A stretch of DNA of 18,542 nt. Origin: Acholeplasmatales bacterium. GTDB lineage: Bacteria; Bacillota_I; Bacilli_A; Acholeplasmatales; Anaeroplasmataceae. The stretch is taken from positions 1 through 18,542 of the forward strand of contig CAAGJD010000060.1 in the NCBI GenBank assembly GCA_900770055.1. Reading direction: 5' to 3'. Of this stretch, positions 7,459 through 15,238 are shown in pieces; position 1 is the stretch's first letter; each line of letters starts with the position of its first letter. Both the position numbers and the translations under genes were made by a program. The notes beneath the pieces were generated by a model, which made no database searches, was not told where the DNA came from, and saw only the letters and a list, made by a program, of their open reading frames with translations.

Positions 7459-7509
7459 GTTAGTTTATGCTAACTATATTTTATTTAAAATAAGTTAGCT
7501 GAAACTAAC
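7459..7509 (+). promoter_or_regulatory. feo leader dyad: two GTTAG-N6-CTAAC sites in a long hairpin
   Basis: Two 16-base palindromes, GTTAGTTTATGCTAAC (7459-7474) and GTTAGCTGAAACTAAC (7494-7509), lie between the predicted transcription start and the feoA ribosome binding site, 35 bases apart. Each has the TTAG-N6-CTAA form seen in operators of DtxR/MntR-family metal repressors. The second is a 14/16 match to the reverse complement of the first, so the RNA can also fold into one hairpin of about 20 pairs with two small internal loops and a 4-base loop. Control of feo genes by an iron- or manganese-sensing repressor is established in other bacteria; which protein, or whether the RNA hairpin matters, is not visible here. 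Confidence 0.55.
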
Positions 7510-7522
7510 AATGGAGGGAATT

Positions 7523-7762
7523 ATGGATAAAAAATTATGTGATTTTTCTGTGGGAGAAAGTGGAGTTATTACTTTCGTAAACGGAGAAGGAAGAATAAGA
7601 AGAAGATTGTTTGATATGGGAATCACTCCAGGCGCAATGGTATATTTAAGAAAAAAAGCACCTTTAGGTGATCCGATAGAAATTTCATTAAGAGGATACG
7701 AACTTACCTTAAGAAAAACGGAGGCAGAGCTGGTTGTTTGCAAGATGGGAGGTAAAAAATAA
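7523..7762 (+). CDS. feoA: ferrous iron transport protein A
   Basis: Small cytoplasmic SH3-like accessory protein of the Feo iron(II) uptake system, thought to modulate FeoB. The 79 residues match the family: GESGVITFVNGEGRIRRRLF (10-29), DMGITPGAMVYLRKKAPLGD then PIEISLRGYELTLRKTEAELVVC. I chose the ATG at 7523 rather than the in-frame ATG at 7511, because the ribosome binding site GGAGGG (7513-7518) lies between them and fits only the later start. The stop codon overlaps the feoB ATG (TAATG), so the two are translationally coupled. Length is normal for FeoA (about 75-85). Confidence 0.93.
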   Translation: MDKKLCDFSVGESGVITFVNGEGRIRRRLFDMGITPGAMVYLRKKAPLGDPIEISLRGYELTLRKTEAELVVCKMGGKK

Positions 7763-10068
7763 TGAAAAGATTTGCATTAGTAGGTAATCCTAATAGTGGT
7801 AAAACTACATTATTTAATACATTGACAGGTTCAACTGCAAGAGTTGGAAACTGGCCTGGTGTTACAGTTGATAAAAAGGTAGGTACATATAAAAAGTGTG
7901 AAGAGGTAATTGAAATAGTTGATTTACCAGGTATCTATTCACTATCACCATATACACCAGAAGAGGTTATTTCTAGAAATTTTATTATTGATGAAAAACC
8001 TGAATGTGTAATCAACATTGTCGATGCGACAAATCTTGAAAGAAACTTATATTTAACTACACAACTATTAGAAATGGATGTTCCTGTAATTGTTGCGTTA
8101 AATATGATGGATGTTGTTGAAAAGAATGGCGATAAGATTGACACCGTAATACTAGAACGTCAAATTGGAGTTCCTGTTGTTGCAATATCAGCTCAAACAG
8201 GTAGTGGTATTGAGGATTTAATGAATAGAGCTTTTGAGACAAGTAAAACTCCAAGAAGTGGAACGTCAGTATTAGAAAACAGTGGTTTATCTCATATTAT
8301 TACTGATATAACTACTGCATTTAAGGGCCTTGAGGTTGCAAGCCCACTATTCCATGCTGTAAAGCTAATTGAAAATGATGACATAGAAATAAATGCTCAT
8401 CCAAAATTAGTAAATATTGTTGATGAATTTAAGAAAACATATAATGACGCAATATTTGGTAATGATTTAGAGGCAGTTGTTGCAAATGAAAGATATGAAT
8501 ATATAACAGGACATTATATTAAGGCAAAAACTCATGCTGTAAAGCCTGAAAATTTTGAACTTACAAAGTCTGATAAGATTGATAAGGTATTAACCAATAA
8601 ATGGGCTGGAATCCCAATATTTTTAATTATTTTATTTGCAATATTTCATTTAACCTTCTCTGAGGATTTATTCTACCTAGGTGGACTATTAAATCTATCT
8701 CCTTCCTTTGAGGGTTCAATATTTGAAGGATTATTATGGACTGAGGCAGGTATTAATTCTCCTGGTATTATCCTATTTAATTTAGTAGATAATGTAACAG
8801 GCTGGTTTAGTGATGTTGTTTCAGGCTGGATAGAATCACTTAATGCAGAGGCTTGGGTAAGTGGTTTAGTTTGTGATGGTGTTTTAGGTGGAGTATTTGG
8901 TGTATTATCATTTGTTCCACAAATTTTAATATTATTTTTATTCTTCTCAATTTTAGAGGATTCAGGCTATATGGCACGTGTTGCCTTTATATTAGATAAG
9001 CTATTTAGAAGATTTGGATTATCTGGTAGAGCATTTATGCCTATGTTTATGGGCTTCGGTTGTTCAGTTCCGGCGATGATTAATACAAGAACATTATCAG
9101 AAGAACAAGAGAAGATTGCAACAATAAGAGTTATTCCATTCTTCTCATGTGGTGCTAAGCTTCCAATTCTTACAGCAATTGCTGGTGCAATTTGTACAAT
9201 GATTGGTTTAAGTAATGCTGATATTATTACTTATTCAATGTATTTAATAGGTATTATTACAGCAGTTGTTGCAGTATTAATAATGCGTCATACAACTATG
9301 AAGGGTGATACAGCACCATTTATTATGGAACTTCCTACTTATCATAGACCTAAATTCTCATCATTAATGGTTCATTTGTGGGATAAGCTAAAGCATTATG
9401 TTGAAAAAGCATTCACAATTATTTTAGCATCAACTATTGTAATTTGGTTCTTAACTAACTTTGGCTGGAATTGGCAAATGGTTGAAACAATGGATGAATC
9501 AATTCTTGCATCAGTAGGATCATTCTTCCAACCATTATTTACACCATTAGGCTTTGGTTCACAGCTTCAATCATTTGGTTGGGTATTTGTTGTAGCTGCT
9601 GTAACAGGTTTAATTGCAAAAGAAAATGTTATTGCAACATTTGGTACACTTGCTGCATGTATCGTATCAATTGTTATTGCTAATCCTCAAGCATATGGTA
9701 ATTTATTATCACCTGAACTAATTGAACAAATCCTAGCTTTAGGTGAAGGCTCTGAGGATGGTATTGTTGAGGTTAATGCAATGGTTGCTGCAACTGGTAT
9801 TACAGTTCCTGCATTACTTGCATTTATTGCATTTAATATGACTACAATTCCTTGTTTTGCTGCAGTAGCAACAGCGAGAGGAGAATTAACAAAGAAGCAA
9901 TTTAGGGGTACTATGTTATTCTGGTTAGCTACATCATATATAGTATCTTGTATGATTTATTTAGTTGGCTCATGGTGGTGGACAGCATTTATCTTTGCTG
10001 GATGCTTCGTATTAGCTGGTGTTATTATTAAATTTTATAATCAAAAAAGCAATGTAAAGAGGGTTTAA
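7762..10068 (+). CDS. feoB: ferrous iron transport protein B
   Basis: Polytopic inner-membrane GTPase-permease for Fe2+ import. The N-terminal G domain carries G1 GNPNSGKT (8-15), G2 Thr35 in GVTVDKK, G3 DLPG (54-57), G4 NMMD (114-117) and G5 SAQ (143-145), followed by the helical GDI-like region (about 165-265). The C-terminal membrane half contains the two paired gate motifs with conserved Cys, GFGCSVPAMINTRTL and FFSCGAKLPILTA, and many hydrophobic spans up to the end. At 768 residues it is full length. It overlaps feoA by one base (TAATG) and is followed 2 bases later by the Cys-rich partner. The upstream dyad suggests metal-dependent repression of the whole operon. Activity under anaerobic conditions, where Fe2+ prevails, is expected from the system's known role. 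Confidence 0.97.
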   Translation: MKRFALVGNPNSGKTTLFNTLTGSTARVGNWPGVTVDKKVGTYKKCEEVIEIVDLPGIYSLSPYTPEEVISRNFIIDEKPECVINIVDATNLERNLYLTTQLLEMDVPVIVALNMMDVVEKNGDKIDTVILERQIGVPVVAISAQTGSGIEDLMNRAFETSKTPRSGTSVLENSGLSHIITDITTAFKGLEVASPLFHAVKLIENDDIEINAHPKLVNIVDEFKKTYNDAIFGNDLEAVVANERYEYITGHYIKAKTHAVKPENFELTKSDKIDKVLTNKWAGIPIFLIILFAIFHLTFSEDLFYLGGLLNLSPSFEGSIFEGLLWTEAGINSPGIILFNLVDNVTGWFSDVVSGWIESLNAEAWVSGLVCDGVLGGVFGVLSFVPQILILFLFFSILEDSGYMARVAFILDKLFRRFGLSGRAFMPMFMGFGCSVPAMINTRTLSEEQEKIATIRVIPFFSCGAKLPILTAIAGAICTMIGLSNADIITYSMYLIGIITAVVAVLIMRHTTMKGDTAPFIMELPTYHRPKFSSLMVHLWDKLKHYVEKAFTIILASTIVIWFLTNFGWNWQMVETMDESILASVGSFFQPLFTPLGFGSQLQSFGWVFVVAAVTGLIAKENVIATFGTLAACIVSIVIANPQAYGNLLSPELIEQILALGEGSEDGIVEVNAMVAATGITVPALLAFIAFNMTTIPCFAAVATARGELTKKQFRGTMLFWLATSYIVSCMIYLVGSWWWTAFIFAGCFVLAGVIIKFYNQKSNVKRV

Positions 10069-10070
10069 TT

Positions 10071-10262
10071 ATGATTGAAGCAATTGTAATTATTTTAGCT
10101 GTTCTGGTAGTAGGTGCAGTAGTTGGCAATTACATTTATAAAAAAGTAAAGGGTAAGCCAACAGGTGCTTGTTCCTGCTGCATTAATGATATGAAAAGAA
10201 ATATTAAGAAAATTGCAAACGAAATTGAAGAAGAGCGTTGCAATTGTTGTTGTAAAAAGTAA
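10071..10262 (+). CDS. FeoB-associated Cys-rich membrane protein
   Basis: Small membrane protein of 63 residues, starting 2 bases after the feoB stop and so co-translated with it. Residues 3-22 form one transmembrane helix (IEAIVIILAVLVVGAVVGNY), followed by a basic segment and two cysteine clusters, ACSCC (33-37) and the C-terminal CNCCCKK (57-63). This organisation matches the FeoB_associated family found after feoB in many Firmicutes. Its role is not established; the Cys clusters suggest metal or redox handling on the cytoplasmic side. It takes the place of FeoC, which is absent here. Confidence 0.88.
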   Translation: MIEAIVIILAVLVVGAVVGNYIYKKVKGKPTGACSCCINDMKRNIKKIANEIEEERCNCCCKK

Positions 10263-10266
10263 TATT

Positions 10267-10300
10267 GAAAATGAGCTATTTGTGGCTCATTTTCTTTATT
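10267..10300 (+). terminator. feo operon terminator
   Basis: Ten-base perfect stem GAAAATGAGC / GCTCATTTTC with loop TATTTGTG, followed by TTTATTT. Confidence 0.85.
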
Positions 10301-10330
10301 TCAAAATTATCTAGCATTAATTAGCTTTTA

Positions 10331-10339
10331 TGTTATAAT
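10331..10339 (+). promoter_or_regulatory. extended -10 promoter for thiI
   Basis: TGTTATAAT: a perfect TATAAT at 10334-10339 preceded by a TG at 10331-10332. No good -35 is seen 16-18 bases upstream, as allowed for extended -10 promoters. The ribosome binding site AAGGAG follows at 10347. Confidence 0.55.
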
Positions 10340-10361
10340 TGACATTAAGGAGTTGATTTGA

Positions 10362-11597
10362 ATGCTATATAATCAAATATTAGTTAGATTTGGTGATTTA
10401 ACATTAAAGGGTAAAAATCAAAAAATTTTTTTAAGAGCATTGTATAAGCTTGTTGCTTGTAAAATGGAAGGAATAGATGTAGATATCGAATATCAGCATG
10501 ATAGAATATTCATTCATCTAGAGGATGCTGATGTTAATGAGGTAATTAAAAGATTAAATTATGTATCAGGAATTTCTTCTTATTCACTTGTTTGTAAATG
10601 CTCAAATGATTTACAGGATATTAAAAAAACATCATTAGAATTAATGAAGGAAGTAGTAAATAAACCTACAACCTTTAAGGTTAGCACAAAAAGAGCAAAT
10701 AAGAACTATCCAATGCATTCAATGGATGTCACAAAGCATGTTGCAGGCTATGTATTAGCTAATCATCAGCTTTTAAAGGTTGATGTTCATAATCCAGAAG
10801 TAGAGCTTAACTTAGAAATTAGAGGAGAATTCTGTTATTTATATAATACAAACATAAGAGCTATGGGAGGCTATCCTGTAGGTGTAGCAGGGAAGGGATT
10901 ATTGATGCTTTCTGGTGGAATTGACTCTCCTGTTGCAGGCTATTTATCAATGAAGCAGGGTGTTGAAATTGAATGTGTTCATTTTGAATCAACACCATTA
11001 ACATCAATTGAGTCAGCTCAAAAGGTTGTTGATTTAGTTAAAAAAATGGCAAGATATGCTCCAAACAATAAGATTAATTTACATATGGTACCATTTAAAG
11101 AAATACATATGGCATTACTTGATAATATTCCTGAAAGCTATAATATCACTATTATGAGAAGAATGATGTATAGAATAGCCACTAAATTAGCTATCAAAAA
11201 TGATTGCAAATGTATTATTAATGGTGAATCAGTTGGACAGGTTGCATCCCAAACCTTAGGTAGTATGCAAACAATTAATGCTGTAACAAATTTTCCAATC
11301 TTAAGACCATTATGTACATATGATAAGGTTGACATTATTAAGCTTTCAAATATGATTGATTGCTTTGAACTTTCAATTAAACCATTTGAGGATTGCTGTA
11401 CAGTATATGTACCTAAAGCACCAGCAACATCTCCAAAGCTAGATAAAGCAATTTTATATGAACAAAGCTTTGATTATGAAAAAATGGTTGATGAGGCAGT
11501 AGAAAACACTAATAGTATAACTATATCAAGCGATAGTGATTTAGATTTAACATTCCTAGGACTTGAAGTAAGAGAAGTGTTAAATAATTTAAAGTAA
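10362..11597 (+). CDS. thiI: tRNA 4-thiouridine synthase ThiI
   Basis: Cytoplasmic sulfurtransferase that adenylates and thiolates U8 of tRNA, and in many bacteria also supplies sulfur for thiamine. The order is an N-terminal ferredoxin-like region and THUMP domain (about 1-165), then the PP-loop ATPase with SGGIDSP (184-190) and the family motif FESTPLTS (208-215). The active-site cysteine is in PFEDCCTVYVPK (Cys345 or Cys346, matching Cys344 of E. coli). At 411 residues it has no C-terminal rhodanese domain, the form seen in Firmicutes. In many relatives a NifS-like cysteine desulfurase gene is adjacent; here neither neighbour is one. Start supported by AAGGAG at 10347-10352. Confidence 0.95.
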   Translation: MLYNQILVRFGDLTLKGKNQKIFLRALYKLVACKMEGIDVDIEYQHDRIFIHLEDADVNEVIKRLNYVSGISSYSLVCKCSNDLQDIKKTSLELMKEVVNKPTTFKVSTKRANKNYPMHSMDVTKHVAGYVLANHQLLKVDVHNPEVELNLEIRGEFCYLYNTNIRAMGGYPVGVAGKGLLMLSGGIDSPVAGYLSMKQGVEIECVHFESTPLTSIESAQKVVDLVKKMARYAPNNKINLHMVPFKEIHMALLDNIPESYNITIMRRMMYRIATKLAIKNDCKCIINGESVGQVASQTLGSMQTINAVTNFPILRPLCTYDKVDIIKLSNMIDCFELSIKPFEDCCTVYVPKAPATSPKLDKAILYEQSFDYEKMVDEAVENTNSITISSDSDLDLTFLGLEVREVLNNLK

Positions 11598-11599
11598 AA

Positions 11600-11630
11600 T
11601 GTATAATTTTCACTAATTTTGGGTAATCTA
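11600..11630 (+). promoter_or_regulatory. candidate promoter region of the spore protein gene
   Basis: TGTATA (11600-11605) fits the -35 of sigma-G promoters (TGnATA), and TAATCTA (11624-11630), 18 bases on, shares 4 of 7 bases with the sigma-G -10. A TATAAT at 11602-11607 could instead serve sigma-A. Weak either way; spore protein genes of this type are normally sigma-G dependent. Confidence 0.3.
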
Positions 11631-11653
11631 TTTACTGCAAGGTGGTGAAAATA

Positions 11654-11878
11654 ATGGCATCTAAGAATTCAAAGACTAACCAAGAGAATGGCTCTATTGG
11701 TGGTAATATGACAAAAAAGGCAGTAGAAAAAGCTAAGAAGTCTACTAGCACAGAAGCTTTAAAACAAGAGGTTTCAAAGGAACTTGGTATTAAGACTGGT
11801 AAGAATGCTACTGCAGAAGAAAACGGCCGCGTTGGTGGCGAAATGACAAAAAAGCTTTACAATAAGGGTAAAGAATAA
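11654..11878 (+). CDS. small acid-soluble spore protein, alpha/beta type (divergent)
   Basis: Small DNA-binding spore protein that would coat and protect forespore DNA and be degraded at germination. I place the start at ATG 11654, giving 74 residues, because AGGTGGTG lies just upstream; the GTG codons at 11642 and 11645 are part of that ribosome binding site. The C-terminal half QEVSKELGI (38-46) ... ATAEENGRVGGEMTKKL (52-68) matches the conserved core of alpha/beta SASPs, including a region like the site cut by the germination protease GPR (EVSKELG versus EIASEFG). Oddly, a second copy of the helix motif, ENGSIGGNMTKK (11-22), is near the N-terminus. It has its own strong terminator, so it is a single-gene unit. 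A KGG-motif stress protein (GsiB-like) is the main alternative because of the repeated GG-MTKK motif. Confidence 0.75.
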   Translation: MASKNSKTNQENGSIGGNMTKKAVEKAKKSTSTEALKQEVSKELGIKTGKNATAEENGRVGGEMTKKLYNKGKE

Positions 11879-11884
11879 TTATAG

Positions 11885-11910
11885 GACTCGGCTTTTGCCC
11901 GAGTCTTTTT
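11885..11910 (+). terminator. terminator of the spore protein gene
   Basis: GACTCGG (11885-11891) / CCGAGTC (11899-11905) with loop CTTTTGC, followed by five T. One of the few GC-rich stems in the window and a strong predicted terminator. Confidence 0.9.
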
Positions 11911-11945
11911 GCATTTTATCATCTAATATTTCATATGATATATGG

Positions 11946-12665
11946 GTGATAATTATCATTGCTAAGATTAATGAAATAAAAATAAGCTATGAGGTAGAAG
12001 GAAATGGTCAACCTATAATTATGCTACATGGTTGGGAGGCAAATAAAAATACTTTTAATAAGCTTAAAGAAAAACTAATAGAAAATTTTAAAGTTTATAT
12101 TATTGATTTACCAGGCTTTGGTGATACAAAAATTGATAGACCATACACTGTACATGAAGTGGCAGAAATTATTCATGATTTCATCCTGAAGTTAAGTATT
12201 ATAAAGCCAATATTGCTTACTCATTCATATGGGGGAAGAATTGGTATTATTTATGCATCAAAATATGATGTAGATAAACTAATATTAATATCAAGTGCGG
12301 GAGTAAGAAAAAAACTTTCTTTAGTAAAAAGAATAAGAATAAAGCTATATAAATTATTAAAAAAATTAGGAATAAAAATAAATATAGGTTCTAAGGATTT
12401 TAAAAATTCTGATCCTATTAAGAAAACAATGCTTATAAATGCTGTTAACACAGATTTAAAAGCTGAAATGAATAAAATAAAATGTCCTACGCTCTTAATT
12501 TATGGTGAAAATGATCAAGAAACACCTTTAGAAATAGCTAAAATAATTAATAAAAATATTAATAATAGTGCATTAATTACTATTGATAATTGCGGACACT
12601 TTCCGTATTTAGAAAGACTAAATTACACTTTACTAATAATTAAAAGCTTTTTATGTAGTGAATAG
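11946..12665 (+). CDS. alpha/beta hydrolase
   Basis: Predicted cytoplasmic serine hydrolase of the alpha/beta-hydrolase fold. With GTG 11946 as start it has 239 residues: HGWE at 28-31 for the oxyanion hole, LTHSYGG with nucleophile Ser94, GENDQETP with Asp190 and NCGHFP with His218, a complete triad, plus a lysine-rich lid region (121-160). The start is unclear: the open frame reaches back to 11895 inside a terminator, which is not credible. The sequence GGGTGAT (11944-11950) looks like the ribosome binding site, which would favour ATT 11958 over the GTG. It is first in a three-gene cluster with a Mur ligase-like protein and a D-Ala-D-Ala ligase (43-base gap), so a role in wall-precursor or peptide metabolism is possible. 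Substrate unknown. Confidence 0.8.
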   Translation: MIIIIAKINEIKISYEVEGNGQPIIMLHGWEANKNTFNKLKEKLIENFKVYIIDLPGFGDTKIDRPYTVHEVAEIIHDFILKLSIIKPILLTHSYGGRIGIIYASKYDVDKLILISSAGVRKKLSLVKRIRIKLYKLLKKLGIKINIGSKDFKNSDPIKKTMLINAVNTDLKAEMNKIKCPTLLIYGENDQETPLEIAKIINKNINNSALITIDNCGHFPYLERLNYTLLIIKSFLCSE

Positions 12666-12708
12666 TAATAATCTATTAGCATATATTTAAATATGGATTG
12701 GTGATACC

Positions 12709-14187
12709 TTGATAGTTATTATTTTAATTTATTCATTAGTAAAGCTTTACTTAATCTTAAATATTTACCAACAAAGTCATTACCAAATTAAAGCCTATTT
12801 AAAACATTTTATTACTAATATTTTTCATTACGATTTTATTCCCTTAATACTATTTATATTAAGTGAATTTATAATTAAAAATGATGTATTTAGCTTGTTT
12901 TGTATAATTAGTATTGTGATTTATTCAATATCTTATTTAATAGCTAAGGTTAATCTTAAATTTAGTAATAGAATAATAAGACTTATTATTTTTTCGATTA
13001 CATATCTAACTTTTCTATCATTATTAAAAATTGGAAAATACTTTTTATTGTTAATTGAATTCAGTATATTACCAATATTATTAATTGAAATATTTATTTC
13101 ATATTTAATAAATAAAAAATATCTAAATCAAACAATAAAAGAACTAAAATGTTATAAAGGTACTAAAATTATAGTTACAGGCTCATATGGCAAAACAACA
13201 ACAAAGAAACTATTTAATCAAGCACTTAATTTATATTATAGTTCAATAGCCACACCTAAAAGCTATAATACTCCTTTAGGAATAGCTAAATTTGTAAATG
13301 ATTCAAATATAAATTATTATGATTATGTAGTGCTTGAATATGGCATTTCAAAGAAAAATGAAATGAATAGACTTCTTTATTTAACAAAGCCAGATATCAG
13401 TGTAATAACTGAAATAGGATATATGCATATGACAGGCTTTAATACAATAAATGATGTATTAAATGAAAAAATGAAATTAGCTGAAGAATCGAAAATAGCA
13501 GTCTTAAATTATGACAATGATTATATTAGAAATTATAGTTTTAAAAATAAAAATATAGTAATACTCTCATATGGGCTTTCATATGGAGATTATCAAGCTA
13601 AAAATTTATTAATAAATGAATTTTCTGTATATTACAAAAATGAATACTTAATAACAATTAAGCATAGCTTTGTTCTTTCTCATCAAATACTTAATACACT
13701 AGCTATCATAGCCTATTTACATTATTTAGGCTGTGATCTTAATGTTTTAGCTAATGTTCTAAGCTCTTTTGAATTAGAAAAAAATAGGTTTGAAATAAAA
13801 TATTATAATAAGCATATGATTATTGATGATTCGTTTAATAGTAATTTAGTAGGCTTTAAAAACTCTCTTAATTATATAAATAAAATAAATAAATTTAAGA
13901 TATTAATAACCCCAGGCTTAGTAGAACTAGGTAAATACCAAAAAAAGATAAATGATGAATTGACTTTTAGTATTGCTAGTAGTGTTGATGTTGTTATTGT
14001 AGTTGGGTACCATGAGGTTGATGATTTATATTATAAACTTAAAAATTATAATCTAGAGGTTTATAGATGCTTAACCTTCAAGGAAGCTTATAGACTTTAT
14101 AAGTCATTAATTTTTAAATTAGATGAAAGTGTGTTGCTAATTGAAAATGATTTACCTGATATTTATAAAAGGAGATTTTTATTATGA
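12709..14187 (+). CDS. membrane-anchored Mur ligase-like protein (MurF-like)
   Basis: ATP-dependent amide ligase of the Mur family with an unusual N-terminus. Residues 1-135 are very hydrophobic, with about four or five membrane segments and the early motif YQQSHYQIKAYLKHF; the usual UDP-MurNAc-binding domain of MurF is absent. The ligase core follows: P-loop GSYGKTTTKK (158-167), TPKSYNTPLGIAK (182-194), EYGISKKNEM (210-219), EIGYMHMTGF (235-244) and NEKMKLAEE (252-260), which should hold the Lys/His motif around the Mg site. The C-terminal domain has IIDDSFNSNLVGFKNSL and ITPGLVELGKYQ, as in MurF where the D-Ala-D-Ala dipeptide binds. TTG start with GGTGAT just upstream. It overlaps the ligase gene downstream (ATGA). 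MurF-type dipeptide addition is likely; the acceptor may be membrane-bound. Confidence 0.8.
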   Translation: MIVIILIYSLVKLYLILNIYQQSHYQIKAYLKHFITNIFHYDFIPLILFILSEFIIKNDVFSLFCIISIVIYSISYLIAKVNLKFSNRIIRLIIFSITYLTFLSLLKIGKYFLLLIEFSILPILLIEIFISYLINKKYLNQTIKELKCYKGTKIIVTGSYGKTTTKKLFNQALNLYYSSIATPKSYNTPLGIAKFVNDSNINYYDYVVLEYGISKKNEMNRLLYLTKPDISVITEIGYMHMTGFNTINDVLNEKMKLAEESKIAVLNYDNDYIRNYSFKNKNIVILSYGLSYGDYQAKNLLINEFSVYYKNEYLITIKHSFVLSHQILNTLAIIAYLHYLGCDLNVLANVLSSFELEKNRFEIKYYNKHMIIDDSFNSNLVGFKNSLNYINKINKFKILITPGLVELGKYQKKINDELTFSIASSVDVVIVVGYHEVDDLYYKLKNYNLEVYRCLTFKEAYRLYKSLIFKLDESVLLIENDLPDIYKRRFLL

Positions 14188-15182
14188 AAATAGGTATTAT
14201 TTTTGGTGGTAATTCTTTAGAACATGAGATATCTATTATTACAGCATATCAAATTAAAAATAAGATAAAAAATAGATATGCTGTAATAATGCTTTATGTA
14301 GATTTTGATAATAATTTATATGATGCAACGAAATGTAATATTAATAACTTTAAGGAAACTATTCCTAAAAAAATTAAAAAAACATATTTTGTAGATGGTG
14401 GAATAAAAAAGCATAAGCTAGATGCAGTTATTATTGCAGGTCATGGAGAAAATGCAGAGGATGGCTTATTTGCTGGTGTATTAAGATTTTATAATATCCC
14501 ATTTATTGGCTCAAATTTATTTGCATCATCATTATGTATTAATAAATATTTAACATATTTAATGCTTAGTAAAAATAATATACCAATGCTAAAAACTAAT
14601 ATTTATACCTATGATGATTATAAAAATGGTGTTAAGATAAATGAATTTCCAATAATATTAAAGCCAATTAATGGTGGTTCGAGTATGGGAATTAAAATAG
14701 CTAATGATGAAAATGAACTTTTGATAGAATTATCAGAATTATTTAAAATAAATAAGGAAATAATCTATCAAAGCTATTATTCTAATTTAGAAGAATATAA
14801 TATGGCAGTTTATTATAATGGAGTTTCAGCTTTAGAAAGAATTAATAATAAAAGTAATATTTTCTCATTTGAAAATAAATATACTGATAGCTTTAAACTA
14901 ATGCATCAAGAAATAAATAATGATAGATTTGATGAATTTAAAGAAATTAGCCAAAAAGTTTACAAATTAATTAATGCAAATGGTATAATTAGAATTGACT
15001 TTTTTATTATAAATAATGAAATATATGTTAATGAGGTCAATACCATTCCAGGTGCTTTAGCAATGTATTTATTTGATGATTTTAATGAGATAATTGATGA
15101 CTTAATTAAAAGAGCAATTATTAATAGAAATATAAAATATAATCGAGGTAATTTTTTAGCGACTACCCAAATTAATAAATGA
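14184..15182 (+). CDS. D-alanine--D-alanine ligase family protein
   Basis: ATP-grasp ligase that joins two D-alanines to make the dipeptide added by MurF. The 332 residues show GGNSLEHEIS (8-17, with Glu13), AGHGENAEDGLFAG (85-98), FPIILKPINGGSSMGI (155-170), FENKY (229-233), RIDFF (270-274) and NEVNTIPG (283-290). Tyr233 following Lys232 is the residue that is Tyr in D-Ala-D-Ala ligases and Phe in many D-Ala-D-lactate ligases, so D-Ala-D-Ala is favoured. The commoner HGxxGEDG is HGENAEDG here. Ribosome binding site AAAGGAG; the ATG overlaps the stop of the Mur ligase-like gene, so the two should be made in fixed ratio. Whether this is the cell's only Ddl or a second copy cannot be told from the window. 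Confidence 0.87.
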   Translation: MKIGIIFGGNSLEHEISIITAYQIKNKIKNRYAVIMLYVDFDNNLYDATKCNINNFKETIPKKIKKTYFVDGGIKKHKLDAVIIAGHGENAEDGLFAGVLRFYNIPFIGSNLFASSLCINKYLTYLMLSKNNIPMLKTNIYTYDDYKNGVKINEFPIILKPINGGSSMGIKIANDENELLIELSELFKINKEIIYQSYYSNLEEYNMAVYYNGVSALERINNKSNIFSFENKYTDSFKLMHQEINNDRFDEFKEISQKVYKLINANGIIRIDFFIINNEIYVNEVNTIPGALAMYLFDDFNEIIDDLIKRAIINRNIKYNRGNFLATTQINK

Positions 15183-15189
15183 TTTAAGT

Positions 15190-15218
15190 TTGACATTCAT
15201 TATTTCCTTAGTTATAAT
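15190..15218 (+). promoter_or_regulatory. perfect consensus sigma-A promoter for the RDD gene
   Basis: TTGACA (15190-15195), 17 bases, TATAAT (15213-15218). Both hexamers are exact. The predicted start near 15225 gives a leader of only about 14 bases. Confidence 0.85.
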
Positions 15219-15238
15219 TATTATATTAGAGGTGACTT

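Noticed and set aside
7511..7522. In-frame ATG 12 bases upstream of the chosen feoA start
   Set aside because: The GGAGGG ribosome binding site begins within this ATG's own codons, so it serves the ATG at 7523.
11642..11653. GTG start adding four residues to the spore protein
   Set aside because: The GTG codons belong to the AGGTGGTG ribosome binding site; ATG 11654 is properly spaced and gives MASKN, a usual SASP-like beginning.
14184..15182. D-Ala-D-lactate (Van-type or lactobacillus-type) ligase
   Set aside because: The deciding residue after Lys232 is Tyr, as in D-Ala-D-Ala ligases; no vanH or vanX-like gene is nearby.
7495..15196. Several open frames on the minus strand inside feo, thiI, hydrolase and Ddl genes
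   Set aside because: They lie antisense to well-supported genes, have low-complexity composition and no ribosome binding sites.
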